Assembly: GCA_027186245.1 (NCBI GenBank)
Contig: CP114482.1
Span: 3,725,001 to 3,789,000, forward strand
Direction of reading: 5' to 3'
DNA length: 64,000 bases
Origin: Coriaria nepalensis
Taxonomy: Eukaryota > Streptophyta > Magnoliopsida > Cucurbitales > Coriariaceae
Shown: one piece after another, positions 1 to 12,254 of the stretch
How the letters are laid out: the number at the start of each line of letters is the position of its first letter
Numbering within the stretch: position 1 is the first letter of the stretch
Program-made: the position numbers and the translations under genes
Notes under the pieces: model-generated
Told to the model about the DNA's origin: nothing
Databases searched by the model: none
Seen by the model: only the letters and a program-made list of their open reading frames with translations

Positions 1-3000
1 AAAAAAGGAAGAGGGGTATTATTTATTTATTATAATAATAGCTTTATTAGCTTCTTACTATGAAACAAAGATCCATGATTCTATCAGATCTCCATACTTC
101 CTTACTTCCTTACTTCCTTTTCTCTTACAACTTACATCGACAGCCCATGAATCTAAAAAAGTAAAAATCCAAAGTAGTAGCAGAGTGAATGAATGGGATA
201 TATATATATATATATATATATAATAAAATTAAAAATAAAATAAAAAAACTTCTTTTTAAATTTTTCTAGAAATAACTTAAATGATGGGGGATTAAAGAGG
301 ATTAAATAGCAGAGAAAAAAAGCATGCGAGAAAGGGGGAAATTTTAAATAAAAAATAAAATAAAAAAATAAATAAAATAAATAAATATTTGTTTGATTGA
401 AGATGGAGAGAGAGAGTGAACCTAATCCCACGCGCTTAATGCGTTGAGACGTGCTCTATTTAACTGAGATCACATCAAACGCGCTTTGTTTGAGTTGGTT
501 CTTTCATTCTTGTCTTTTTTTTCTTTTTATTTTTTCTATTTATTTATATTTCTTTAATAAGAAAAGAAAAAGTTTGAGCCTTTTCAACAAATTTTCTACT
601 TTTCTACACGCAATCGCTGCAAAAGGCATCGGACGGCTTCAACCTTTTCATATACATATATATTTTGATTTGATAATTTCACTCTCTTAACTTTTTAACA
701 TAATTACCTTTAATTAATTATTTACTTTTTACATGCAAAATCAATATATATATATATATATTTTATTATAAATAAAATAATTATAATCATAAATATTAAT
801 TATTATATTAAATTTTATATATTATTTTTTAATCTTCTTTCTCATATTTTTTGAAACACGTTATTAAATTATTTCCATCTAAATTGATTTATATTTATTA
901 TTGGAATTGAATAATAATTAATTTTTACTATTAATTTTCTAACATATAATTTATTATATAAAGTTAAATAATTTATTTATATTTATAATTTTACAAAATA
1001 ATTAGATAATATATTAACAAAATTAATAATTTTTTTCCTGTTTCCATAACTAAAATAAAATTTTCCATTTTCCTTTCTCTCACTTCTCACTTTGAACAGG
1101 TAGCAAGCTTTATCCAAATTAAAACTAAATTTTGAGGTTTGAAACTAATCTCGTTTCTGAAAGCAAGAACAAGTAATATGCCAAATGGACCAAAATGATA
1201 GATTTTATCAATTTAGAGTCACAAAGGGACATTAAATAAGTAGAAAATGATGTAAACTACACAAATCAGAAATTGATAAACTGCCCAATAAAGTCCAAAC
1301 ATTTATTCGGTGGGTCAATTTATATATTATCGAACTTTTCAACTTCATTTTTCTCTTCCCTCTTGCTATAAATTTATTTTATTTTATTTTATTTATATAA
1401 ACACTAGAAAACGTGATGGGGATTCCAAATTAGATAATGTTACATTCAATTATAAATAGGGAAGATGATATTAATAGAGTGGTTGAAGAAGTATAGAACA
1501 AAAATTCAATCATCAATTTGCCAACCCACGCCCTCTCCCGACCATCGTTTTGCCTTGCCTTTTACGCGTTTCTCGATTCTTGTCTTTTCATGCCTTTTTT
1601 GCTTTCCCTAACTTCACACTTTCATTCGCTAAAAGTGACCGAAATCATACTCTTTGCTCTACATTCCATAGTACTAGTACATACTAGGATTGTGGAATCG
1701 GTCAAGACTCTCAAGTTTTATTATATGAGATCTATTTTGAAATTTTGAATTTAATATTATAATAAGTTTTTTTTTTTTTTTGTCAATTACTTATTTTTAA
1801 TTGAACTTTTGTGAGTTCAAATGTGGTAATACTTTTTCCGATTCATCATTCTAAAAGAATTTGACTAGCTACTAAATTAACAATACAATTAACATCATTC
1901 ATGAATAAGATTCTTTCTTACACAAGAGAAAGTATTAAGGAAAAAATTATCAGTTAGGTTTGATAAGGACCAAACATCCCAAACTTAAGGAAAAATATAT
2001 ATATATATCTTACTTTCGGCCAAAAAAAAAGAAACAAATGATGGAGTTACTTTTATGTATGTGTCGAATGCAAGCATCTCCTCCTAATCCACTAACTAAT
2101 GATCCAATTTTAGTTGTCACGTTTCATGTAATAAAAATAAATTTAAAATATTTTTATTTATCAAAAAGAAAAAAAAAATTAAGGAATACTTATCTGTCTT
2201 TTAAGATTGAATTACAGTAAGTAAAAAAAAAAAAAAAAAACAGAAATTCTTTTTATTACAAACTAAAAATCAACTTTTGATTCTTCAAAAGTTAGAAGTC
2301 ATCTCAACGTCTTGTCCAAGATTCCAAGTTACGAACTAAAAACTCGCTGTCTCATGGTGGTAAGAAAGATCTAAGAGGTATGTAACTGATTTTGTACGAT
2401 ATATCGCGATAATGCGGGGAGCGGGTGGTAACGAGAATCTGACGGTGATGAAGCTGACGCGTGAAATTTTGCTTACTTTTTTCTTTTTCTTTTTACGGTG
2501 GCCGAGAAGTTCTGAAAGAAGAGACAGAAAGAGATATTTTTTAACTTTCGGCATTTATTACCTACCCTTCACGTATCTTTTTGCTTCCTGTTTCACTTTT
2601 TTTTTCAAGGTGTGTTACTCAAGTGTCAAATTACTGGAGTGCCCTTGTTTTCTTCCATCTCTTATGCTAAATTCATTTCGGTCCTTGTACTTCAGGAAAA
2701 TTACAAGTAAACTCCCACATTGTTTGAAGAATTACAATTAGTCCATTAGTTGACTTCATTAGATTTGCAAACAAAAAATTTTATTCATATCAATGTCTAT
2801 AGAAACATAGACGAGGGTTTATATTTGAAATAGTAGTGGGATAAATTAGGTAAAATTTCATCTTATTTTAGAATTGAGAAGCAAATGAAATTTATTTTAA
2901 TTTATAAGTGTTCATATAAAAATGATTTTAAAAGTAAATGTATTGAGATTCTTAAAGATCATGTGAAAAATATATAGGACTTCCTTTAATTTTGGGGTGA

Positions 3001-4700
3001 TGTTAATTTTCAAGTTCGTATGCACTACTTGTTGAAGGAATTCTACTAACCTTTATGAATAGAATTTTCCTAAAAGAATTTTTGGGAAAAGATAGAAGGA
3101 TTTTGAATGGCTATTGATTCAAACATTTTGAATAGTTAAAATATAGTGTAGATATATGGATGTTACTCATTGTTTATGATGCTAATTTTTTAATTTATAA
3201 TATGTTGTACTTATTTTCATTTCTTGTTCTCTAATTTATCTTAAAACAATTGGTAGACGGAGATTGAAGTGGAAGCCGGGCCCCCCTTGATGTTCCACTC
3301 CTAGTTGATTACTTCATATACCTTCATTGTTTTATCAAAAGGACTTACATATATATGTATATATATAATTCAATCACTAAAACAATTATTATCTTCAGTA
3401 AGAGTGAACATGATTCTAATTTCTAATTTTAGATGACGCCATGGAAAATATAGTTCTAACTAGGAAAATTTGATCAAATGGGTCGGTCAATATTAAGTAT
3501 AGCTACTTAGTAGAATTTATTTGAAACCCACTAGTAAAAAGAAACTTGGAACTTTTGTGCTAATAGCCTTTCCTGAAAATCTACTTCCTACAAAGAACAC
3601 TTTTCAATTTTAAACACTTCTATGACACCCACGAAATTATCTTTTCATGGGGTCATGGGTTAGCTCCATCTTAAATATGATCTCAAATTACATAGTTAAC
3701 GTGATACAAAATCGTTATAATTATATCACCTAAATAGATTTTTTAAATATATATATATATATGTTTTAGAATACTTTTTAAAGCTCAAATGTGCATATGA
3801 TCTCACTTATTCAAATCATAAGCATGGTACCATCATAATTTCTTCCACTTCTAAAAGGATGGTCATAGACTCATATATGGTCAGCATGCACCTCTTTAGA
3901 TCTCAATCATTCAAAGTTCTTCCTCACTTTGAATTGAAACTTTATAACCCATGCACCCCTTCCTTAATAATTATATCACCTTAGCATTCATTATCACAAA
4001 AGGGAGAAGTATTCCTCACTTAACCCTATGGCCCCTTGACTTGACCCATCAATAATTGAGAGAGCCATGATTCCAAAAGAACCCATGTCCTTTTTTTTTT
4101 TTTTTTCAATCTTCTAAGTGAAGTAAGAATTGTTCAATCATCCAATTATAAGCTCAATTTGTAATTATGTTAAATACATTTCCCATTTTATGGCTCAATT
4201 TCAATTGGGGTGAGACGGAGTATTGATCTATTACGGATATCGTGTACAAATTGTCAAGCTTTAAGCAAACAACAGCGAACAAATCACTCTAAAAAGTTGT
4301 TGGTAGCTTCTTGTACTCAAAGCAAGTAGACTTTCTTGCACCCCTTTTCCCCCCTTCTCTCTTTTTCTTTTCCAGAATAAAGGAAAGTGGGAGGTGGGGT
4401 CTTGCTTTTTGATGAGATCAACTTGGCAAGATAGTCCACCAATCAAGAAAAAGAAGATCATTAGATTGATTTTTTTTAAAAATCTAACCCTAAAAAAGGC
4501 ATAGAATTTCTTAAGTTTGGTATGTAATTTCTTGCCGACCCAAAAATATTATTTTCATATTATTTTGTAAAGCTTACTACTATATATATAAATATATTTT
4601 TTTAATCAAACATTCTTAATTAAGTGACTAAAATAGTTAACGGTACACGTAGATATATTAACTACAATAATATTATAAAGAGAGAAAGATTGTTCTATTT
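1..4700. other. AT-rich intergenic region, no supportable gene
   Basis: This stretch is very AT-rich with homopolymer and TA-rich tracts (for example 198-222, 1996-2008, 3345-3367, 3750-3762). Open frames of 60-110 codons exist but are low-complexity (Phe/Lys/Ile/Tyr-rich), have no recognisable domain and show no exon-like composition. A slightly more GC-rich patch at 2336-2560 has overlapping open frames on both strands and could be the edge of a gene or a promoter, but I recognise nothing in it. I see no tRNA or known miRNA sequence. Confidence 0.6.
198..222. repeat. (TA)n microsatellite
   Basis: Uninterrupted alternating TA dinucleotides, about 12 units, in AT-rich intergenic DNA. Confidence 0.9.
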
Positions 4701-4789
4701 AAATTAGAACTACAGATGATGTTAGTTTACAGGGAAATACATGTGATCCCTACTAACAATTATTTTATTTCTATAGATTATTTTTCCCA

Positions 4790-5330
4790 CAATCTATTTT
4801 AGAGCATTTTAGAGCATTTTAAATCTTCTTGATAGCCCAAAAACACACTTTTTAAAGATCTTGGTTCTAACTTTCCATCAGATTTATGAGCATATGCAAC
4901 ACAATCAAAGATTTTTAAATGAGAGATTTAGTGGTCTATTTGATCATTTCTCTTGGGAAAATTTAAATTTAATAGCAGAATTAGGACTCTTATTAATTAG
5001 GTATGCTGCAATATCTAAAGCTTCTCCCCAAAAAGGTTTTGATAATCTAAAAGTAAATATCAAAGGCCTAACCTTTCTAGTAAGATGTTATTCATTCTCT
5101 CGGTCATTCCATTTTATTGAATAGTTTTAATATCGGTCCCATGTCTTAAAATACCATTTTCTACATGAAGTATCAAACTGAGTATTACAGAATTAAAGAC
5201 TATTATTAATTCTCACTGCCTTTAACTTTTATCAGTTTGAGTTTCAATCAAAATTTTCCATGTTTTAAACTTTAGAAAGTTTCATCCTAACTTTTTAATA
5301 AGAAAACCCAAACTTTCCTACTGTAATTAT
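4790..5330 (-). pseudogene. Copia integrase fragment (broken)
   Basis: Minus-strand translation of about 5050-4980 reads KPFWGEALDIAAYLINKSP, the characteristic C-terminal part of the copia integrase core. It is followed by a stretch like NSAIKFKFSQEK-stop-SNRPLN, where the usual Trp codon has become TGA. Further stops and frame changes are present. This is a dead remnant that would once have inserted retrotransposon cDNA into the genome. Confidence 0.8.
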
Positions 5331-5568
5331 CTATTATGGACAAGGAAAACCTATTACAACCATGTGAAATAACTTGTTCAGAACCGCATAAATCAACATG
5401 CACATAATCAAGACAATTTTTAGATAAATGGATGGCTTTACAAAATTGGTTCTGTGCCGTTTTCGTAAAACAAAAATTTCACATAAACCAAGTATAGTAA
5501 TAGTGTTCTTACCCAACAAACCTTTCTTACCAATGCTTTCAAACTTTTCTGACTCATATGACCTAATC

Positions 5569-5898
5569 TCAAATTCCATATTTATGTCCAATCAAAATGT
5601 TTATAGAGATCAAAGTAATATTTGTTCTAGCATGATAATAGTAGCCATTCAACATATACAAGCCATTTTTCTTTATACCGTACAAAACAAGTTTATGATT
5701 TCTATATACAGTCGAGGAACCATTATTAGCATTGTACTTATAACTAGATTCATTAAGTGTCCCTGAAGATATAATTTTTCTTTTAAGATCAAGTATGAAT
5801 CTCACCATAGTTGACATCACAACAGTTCCATTATATAGTTTCAATGAGATATTGCCTATGCCATAAATTCTACATCCATTATTATTACCCATGAACAC
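5569..5898 (-). pseudogene. Copia gag-pre-integrase fragment
   Basis: An open stretch of 109 codons on the minus strand contains GCRIYGIGNISLKLYNGTVV, then an LDLKRKIISSGTL-like segment and NHKLVLYGIKKNGLYMLNG. This resembles the region between protease and integrase in plant copia polyproteins. The usual protease D-T/S-G motif would lie just upstream (about 5900-6060) but is too decayed to call. It is in line with the integrase and gag fragments around it. Confidence 0.75.
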
Positions 5899-6109
5899 AT
5901 TAACATCATTAATTTCTTCAAATCATGAAAGAAAGCTTTATTTAAGCTCATATGAAAAGATCATTCATAATCTGAAATCCATTCATTAACATTAACATAA
6001 TTGGAAACAATCAACATTTCAGATACACAAGTTGAATTTTCATTAATTAAAAATATGGCTATTTTCATTAACATTATTCTGATTTTTGCTCTTTAAAGCA
6101 AAACAATTC

Positions 6110-6155
6110 TTTTTCAGATATCCTAATTTAGCACAATAATAGCATATTCTTTCTT
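6110..6155 (-). pseudogene. Copia gag zinc knuckle with His replaced by Tyr
   Basis: The minus-strand frame reads ERICYYCAKLGYLKKNC. The C-x2-C-x9-C spacing matches a CCHC nucleic-acid-binding knuckle of copia Gag, but the conserved His of the G-H pair is Tyr here. A Lys-rich, low-complexity segment lies upstream (6160-6200). Confidence 0.65.
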
Positions 6156-6294
6156 TTTTGCTTTTCTTTTTGTCATTATTCTTTTTCTTAGAAAATTTCT
6201 TATTTCTATTTTGACCAGTATTATGTGATTCTATCCTATCTATTTTCCTTTTGCAAACAAGCTATTACTAGATATTTTATCTTCATTTAAGTAA

Positions 6295-6522
6295 CTATTT
6301 AGTTTTCAAACTACTAACAACAAGGTTAATAGTTGGAGCAATACCAATATATTTTAATGAGTTTCTGACAATATCATAATCATCGGACAAAGATTGCAAT
6401 AGTAACATAGCCTGACTAATATCATACAAAGATTGATCAGTGCCTTTTAAAATCAAAGTCAATTTCAGAAAGTCATCAATATTATCATCAACGGACTTAG
6501 GGGCATCTATAACTTTTAACAC
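6295..6522 (-). pseudogene. Copia gag fragment
   Basis: A 75-codon minus-strand frame includes MLLLQSLSDDYDIVRNSLKY and a preceding LTLILKGTDQSL stretch, typical of plant copia Gag (UBN2-type capsid, the region reading LLxSLPxSYxxxxxxL). Neighbouring sequence up to about 6800 may hold more of gag in other frames. The upstream start is lost. Confidence 0.7.
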
Positions 6523-7195
6523 AAACTAATTGTGGTGCAGTATATAAAGCATAAATGGATTCGAGTTTATCCTAGAGTGCAAGTGCATTTGCTGCACCAT
6601 CCATCTTTCTAAGCACTCTATAGGTAATCTTAAGTATGATGAGATTATATGCATCCTCCAAGATCAATGCCTTTTTGGTCAGCTTAATGGCTGGTCATTT
6701 GGCATCATCTTGTTCCAAGGCCTAGAGAAATCTCTCCCTTTAACTGTAATGCCAACATCTTTTTCTTTCATGTACCAAAATATGATGTACCATTCATTGT
6801 ACATAGGATGTAAACTCTTAAGGAACTCATTTTTTGGTTCCCTTTCTAACAAATTTGAACCGAATGATTTTATTTGTCAAAAATATTTTTTCACAGATAA
6901 ATAGTCAATTAGATTTACACTCAAATCACCCAAGATCAAGGAATAAGATTTTGAAAAATAAAATATAGATCTAGAATATAGGGTTATGATTTTTTGAAAA
7001 ATCAAAACCCTAATTTCAAATCTCCAACTTTCAAAAATAGTTATACCATAATTACATAGAAACCCTAATTTTAAACTTTTTTTTAAGACAACAACAAATA
7101 GAGATCAAATCCTAAATATATCATTCTATTTATTTAAAAAAAGTATATAATACAACAATAGCAATATATATTTTGATTATGATTAAGAAACCTAT

Positions 7196-7208
7196 GCTCT
7201 AATACCAC
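7196..7208 (-). other. Probable primer-binding site of the minus-strand copia element
   Basis: On the minus strand the sequence TGGTATTAGAGC differs at one base from the usual plant copia primer site TGGTATCAGAGC, which pairs with the 3' end of initiator tRNA-Met. It lies between the gag fragment and the putative 5' LTR, as expected. Confidence 0.75.
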
Positions 7209-7212
7209 TTAT

Positions 7213-7829
7213 TGAGTATTTACAGATTTGATCCATTGTTATCATTTTTAATTCTTTTACCGAAATTCTTTAACAATAATGAATATACCGCAAAAAATGT
7301 AAAGAGAGAAACAACATCAAGATACACAGTGATTTTCTCCAGTAAAATCATAAAAAGAGTTAGGAAATTACATTCATATTGAGCTCTAACGAATTCTTAG
7401 ATCACAATATGCACTTATATTAAAGTTCAATTCATATATAAATGATGGAATACAAATCAATCTCTCAATACCAACCTGACCTAGCACACTAATAATATAA
7501 ACAGAGAATCATGAACACACCTCATAGAAGAAACACAACTTCAAGCATGCTATTATCAAGAACCAAAAACCCTAAATCTTAATAGACAAGTGGAAAACTC
7601 ATAGAGAAAATTAATCGACTCAAACCCTAGCATACATAAAATTGATCGCAACAAAGGAAGAAAATGAGGCATCTATATGCGACAATGAATGCCACAAATT
7701 AAAGGATCAAAATCAATGGCTGATATTACCTCTCCAATTTAACTCAATTGGGTTAAATTAGGCCATGTCTCAGTTTAGGTTTCACTATCTTTATTTTGGG
7801 CTAACTAGAAATAACATAAACTGTTATCA
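7213..7829 (-). repeat. Putative 5' LTR of the minus-strand copia element
   Basis: Its inner edge (TGAGTATT on the plus strand at 7213, so ...ACTCA on the element strand) sits a few bases from the primer site. The outer edge is inferred at 7829, where the element strand would start TGATAACAG, giving TGA...TCA termini and a length of about 617 bp. No second copy exists in the window, so the outer edge is a guess. Confidence 0.45.
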
Positions 7830-9134
7830 GTTCTCCAAATACTATTATAGCGGGTGGATATTGCTCGAGTCCGAGTGGAAGTTGACTTTCCTAATGTCTT
7901 GTAGAAACATGTATTTTAGCCTACTTCTAAAGTGGAATACTCTAACCGATCAAATAACATTAACACTTCATACTGCTTGGTGTTGATATGGCCTAATCAT
8001 TTATGTTTGGAGTATATACTATTGGAATAGACTACAAATTTTCATCCCTTGTAATTCACATTCCTTGATTTCTCCTGATGTTGATAAGAAGTGACTCTTG
8101 ATATAGACGAGAGGTGAAAATTACTCAATGTGGAGTACATATGCGAATCGTCTTGAAGGTTAAAAATAGGATAGAATTTGCAGGTGCATATGTAATATGC
8201 GTGAAACATAGATGCTTCTCTTTTGTTTGATTAATGATCCCATCTGTGATTAATAGTAAAGACCATGGCAATTGTTGTAGGGGCACCAACCCACTCTTAA
8301 TAATTTTGAGTTTATTAATCTCAAATCAACATGCTAAAAAATTTATGATAGATTATGCCATTTAATAATTATATTATTCTTTCTCCATATTCTTATATGG
8401 ATGAGGTTTATAACTACGTTACAAAATAAATGTCATCATAATTATAAATATTATTCTTAAGGACAAAGTCATGATTTCGGTATAGTGTGGCTCAGTTAAA
8501 GATATTATGATAGGGTAAATATAGAAAAATAATTAGAAGAGTGGGGGCGAATGTCACTCTCTGAAGTGGAGTCAAGATTTCGGTATAAACTAAGACTATG
8601 TTTAACCTATTATGATAAAGGAAATATAAAAAAGGAACCGGGGTGTAACGGTATAATAAAAGTATATTATTAAAGTTTTTCTTAATAAATAAAATGTATA
8701 ATTTTTAATTGTCTAAGTATATAATATATAATATATATATATACTAATTTTGTATTTTATTATATTAAAAAAATAACGTTTGAATTAAGAAAGTAAATAT
8801 ATCTTATAAACTTCATGATATTTTATATATTTATTATCGACATTATTATTTATAAGAAAAAAAAAATCAACTGAATCTTAATACTTTAAAAAACGAATGG
8901 AAAAAAAAAAAAAAAAAGAGGAACTCTACTCACAGTGCAAGGGGGAGTTATGTTACTAGTCAAGACCCGTAAGAGAGATATTAAAATTTTATTTTTCTGT
9001 AGAAAAAAGCTTGTGGGCCTACCACCTCGATAATCTCCACGTAGCTGTGTCAGTGGTCCCTCACATATATCAAATAACTTAATTTTTATAATTATAATAA
9101 ATTTTAATTTAACATATAGTATTAGACCATGTTC

Positions 9135-9171
<37 letters not shown>

Positions 9172-9578
9172 TAGCTATTTAGAATATTTAAAAAAATATA
9201 AGGAATTTTTAACTTTTCAAACTAAAATATATAGAATATATATTTTTTTTAAGTATTTTAAAATATAGGAGCTTTTTAGGTCCAATATAAAAATACCTGA
9301 GCTTTTTAGCTTTTAACACTTTTTTGTTTAATGATCCCTTAAATAGAAGTACTAATAATGGAAAATTCCACTTCGAAGATGCAGCAAATCTAAGTAGAAA
9401 AGTTAAAAAAGGATACAACTTTTAGAGGGTCAAAAGGTCTCTTGGAATGGGTTGCTGCATGCACTCTCACAAAAAAGGAGACACGCCTTCTTAGACACTT
9501 AATTTATTGTACTTTAAGCTCCTTATGGGATTTGATTAACTAATTAAGCCATAAACTAATAAGGCTACATTACCAGTA

Positions 9579-9580
<2 letters not shown>
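7830..9580. other. Intergenic region without recognisable gene
   Basis: AT-rich sequence with short random open frames only. A slightly less AT-rich patch at 8930-9060 has no coding signal I recognise. A TA microsatellite lies at 9139-9168. Confidence 0.6.
9139..9168. repeat. (AT)15 microsatellite
   Basis: An uninterrupted AT dinucleotide run of about 15 units. Confidence 0.95.

Positions 9581-9665
<85 letters not shown>
9581..9665. repeat. (TAA)28 microsatellite
   Basis: A perfect trinucleotide TAA run of about 28 units. It creates artificial poly-Leu and poly-Ile open frames on the minus strand that should not be annotated as proteins. Its length and purity suggest a polymorphic locus. 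Confidence 0.97.
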
Positions 9666-9667
<2 letters not shown>

Positions 9668-9852
9668 AAAATAAAACCCTGCTTTCAGTTTCAGACACCC
9701 TCTTCTTACTTTTAATTTCAATGAGGAAGGCAAAGCAAGTAGGCAGCAAAAGATAATGATAATGCAGAGCCCAGATTGTGTGATTGTGTCCTTGTGCTTT
9801 GTCTTGTCTTAAAAGTTGTAACGTGCGCCCTCTTTTAGTTTTTATAAGCAAA

Positions 9853-9862
9853 GCCACGTGGC
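9853..9862. promoter_or_regulatory. Perfect G-box palindrome GCCACGTGGC
   Basis: The ten-base palindrome GCCACGTGGC is the strong form of the plant G-box/ABRE core bound by bZIP and bHLH factors. The nearest confident gene start is about 2.9 kb away, so its target is unknown. It could be a relic of a lost promoter. Confidence 0.4.
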
Positions 9863-10251
9863 ATCTTAAGAAAGCTGACTCTAACTGATCACACATTCAG
9901 ATAACACATTTATTAAATGTCAGAATTTAATTTTACAAATTTAAAAAAAAAATATATATTTTTTTGTTGAAATTGCTTGTAAAATAATACTAATGCAATT
10001 AGAGTCTAATTTTTCTATTTGTGAAGAAAATTTTGATTAAATTATATTTATAATAAATTGATTAATTTTAATTATAAAATAATTAATTATTTATTTGATT
10101 TGAGTAATTTAATTAGTATTAGTATTATAAATATTATTATAATAAGCTACATTTTACTTTTATAAATTTTCATTTTATCAGATATAAATTTTTTAAATTT
10201 TACAAAATTTATATATTAAATTAAAATTTTGAAATTCTTTCAAAAAAATTA

Positions 10252-10473
10252 ATCAATTTCATTATTTTATTCTATTTTAATAATTCAATTTATTTAATAT
10301 TAATTTGATCCAGCTAAATTTTAGACTTTTGTTCGGGTTCCAGCAAGCAAACTAAGTATGAAATCAATTTCATTATTTTATTCTATTTTAATAATTCAAT
10401 TTATTTAATATTAATTTGATCCAGCTAAATTTTAGACTTTTGTTCGGGTTCCAGCAAGCAAACTAAGTATGAA
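10252..10473. repeat. Two-copy 111-bp direct tandem duplication
   Basis: Positions 10252-10362 and 10363-10473 read the same, base for base as far as I can see, including the distinctive segment TTCGGGTTCCAGCAAGCAAA. With no visible divergence the duplication is recent, or an assembly duplication. Confidence 0.9.
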
Positions 10474-11737
10474 AATGGCATTAAATGCGAAAAGTTAAAG
10501 TCGGGTCTGGTCCAAATAAAACAGCGACTTGCGGAATCGGCGCCGGACATTTAACTGGAATTGAATGCCACGTTGCATTGTATGAAGCCAAATTTGACTT
10601 TTCCGTATATCCAAAAAAAAAAATAAAAAAATAAAAAAATGATACCTTGAATTAAATTTCAAGGAAGACTTTCTGGTCATTTTTCTGTGAACATTGTTCA
10701 TGACGCGTTGACAATTTAGAGAATTACTGGAAATAAAATTTAAATAAAAATAATAATTATTTAATTAATAAAATTTAATACATATTAATATTGATATAAA
10801 TAATTTTTATTTAAATTTAATTAATTTATTATTATATATTAATTTATTAATTAATTTATGTACTTTTTTTTTAATGAATTGAGAAATTTAATACAAATTT
10901 TGACGTGTAAAAATATATCTAATTCATTAAATTTTATATTTTAAAAGAATATAATAAAATTTGTCAAAAGTATAATTATATCAGATTAATTATTCTATAT
11001 TTTAATTATAAAAATACTATAATAACTCAATAAATTTAAAAATTTATTATAACAAAATTAAATATTATTAATTAAAGAATAAAAATATATTAAATCTGAT
11101 ATAAAAATTTATTTAAGAATAAAATCTAAAAATATAATATATTAATTAAATTTAAAGAATTATATATATATGAGGTGAGGTCAAACATTTGTATAAATAT
11201 GCTGTCTAGTCTACTGCATTTTGCATTAATAGGGTCTCGTAATTCATATACCACCGAACGCTTGTTAGTTGTTCCCACTTGTAAACTTCATTTCGAAGCG
11301 TGTGGTGGATGTAAGTAATTTACTCATTCATTAAAGTAATGTACACATCTCTTCTTACGCAAAATGTTGAACACAACTTCTCATGTGCAGCTTGCCTCCC
11401 TTACTGCCCTAACCTACATTACTCATCCACCCATTTTTTGTCTTATGTCACTTTCTTATACAATTTTTAGGAGTGTTTGGTTCCATTTGTTCAGTTAAAG
11501 TATGATCTCTAATCATTTTTACTCTTATTTAAATTTTTTTGTGGTATTTAAATAATTTTTAAATTTTTTTTTTCAATTATAGAAAATGCTCAATTGATGA
11601 AACAAAAATAATTTTTTAGTAGTTATTTCCATTATAATCAAGCAGACACGATACAATTTCTAATTATATTATCATTCTATGTAACTAAACAGATGCAATG
11701 AAAACTTTAATTATATTCTCATTTTTATTCTTATTCA

Positions 11738-11900
11738 TGTTATAAGAATATTCCATAATTCCCTCTTTATCTCAATAGGATATGCAAATATATTTTTGTT
11801 AATTTATTGTAATTTATTTTCCTTGTATAACTTGTATTACTCTATATAATACACATAACCCACCATAATTCTTAAGGTGGTTTTTTTCCAAATATTCACA
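11738..11900 (+). repeat. 5' LTR of the miniature copia-type element
   Basis: It starts TGTTATAAGAATATTCC and ends ATATTCACA. It aligns along its length with 12255-12429, with scattered substitutions and short indels. Confidence 0.85.
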
Positions 11901-11945
11901 TGATATCAAAAGCAAACCTTAGATTCAACTCTTCCTTCTATCCCT

Positions 11946-12131
11946 ATGGCCAACTCCTCCTTCTCCGATGCCTCCCTCTCTCTCACCACTATGATCCACA
12001 TGGTAACCATCAAACTATCCTATTCCAATTATCACTTATGGAGAAATCAGCTTGTCTCTCTCCTCTCTAGCCAAGGTTTGCTTGGCTTCATCAATGGCTC
12101 TGCAAACTTGTTGCTACCGACACTCTTATAA
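11946..12131 (+). pseudogene. Copia gag N-terminal fragment
   Basis: A 61-codon frame begins MANSSFSDAS and contains IKLSYSNYHLWRNQLVSLLS followed by SQGLLGFINGS. This matches the N-terminal segment of plant copia Gag (the xLxxxNYxxWxxQxxxLL pattern). It stops after 61 codons, so it is a remnant of gag kept inside the miniature element. Confidence 0.8.
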
Positions 12132-12254
12132 CTTAACATATCTCCTCCAATCTTCAAGTCGTAGACAATTTTACGAAAATCATCTCTCAATCTCTATATT
12201 CTTTCTTTCGTTCGAAGCTTCGCGTTTCCACTAATCCCATGCTTAGCTTGGGAG

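Larger units (their letters stand above)
4700..7829 (-). mobile_element. Decayed Ty1/copia LTR retrotransposon, 5' part
   Basis: Read on the minus strand the order is 5' LTR (about 7829-7213), primer site (about 7208-7196), gag (about 6530-6290), zinc knuckle (about 6155-6110), gag-pre-integrase (5898-5569) and integrase (about 5330-4790). That is the Ty1/copia order gag-protease-integrase. No reverse transcriptase, RNase H or 3' LTR was found to the left, so the element is truncated at its 3' end. In-frame stops and frame changes are frequent. Family assignment rests on the domain order and on the integrase and gag-pre-integrase wording. Confidence 0.8.
9670..11737. other. AT-rich intergenic region
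   Basis: No gene seen. It holds a G-box palindrome near 9853, a 111-bp tandem duplication at 10252-10473, a somewhat GC-richer patch around 10500-10700 with no recognised coding content, and extremely AT-rich DNA from 10730 to 11160. Confidence 0.55.

Noticed and set aside
153..690. Phe/Tyr/Ile-rich open frames on both strands near the left end
   Set aside because: Low-complexity translation of AT-rich DNA with no domain, no exon signals and no codon bias.
2336..2741. Overlapping open frames in a GC-richer patch, possible first exon
   Set aside because: Both strands are equally open, a poly-Lys/poly-Phe tract runs through the frame, and no protein family is recognised. Kept only as a remark in the intergenic entry.
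3240..3310. GC-rich spot (GCCGGGCCCCCC) as a possible miRNA or gene fragment
   Set aside because: I found no hairpin partner of sufficient length and no match to a plant miRNA I know.
4261..4461. A 66-codon minus-strand frame with a hydrophobic start
   Set aside because: No recognisable family, no splice or promoter context; most likely chance.
9536..9896. Minus-strand frames with long poly-Leu and poly-Ile runs
   Set aside because: They are translations of the (TAA)28 microsatellite.
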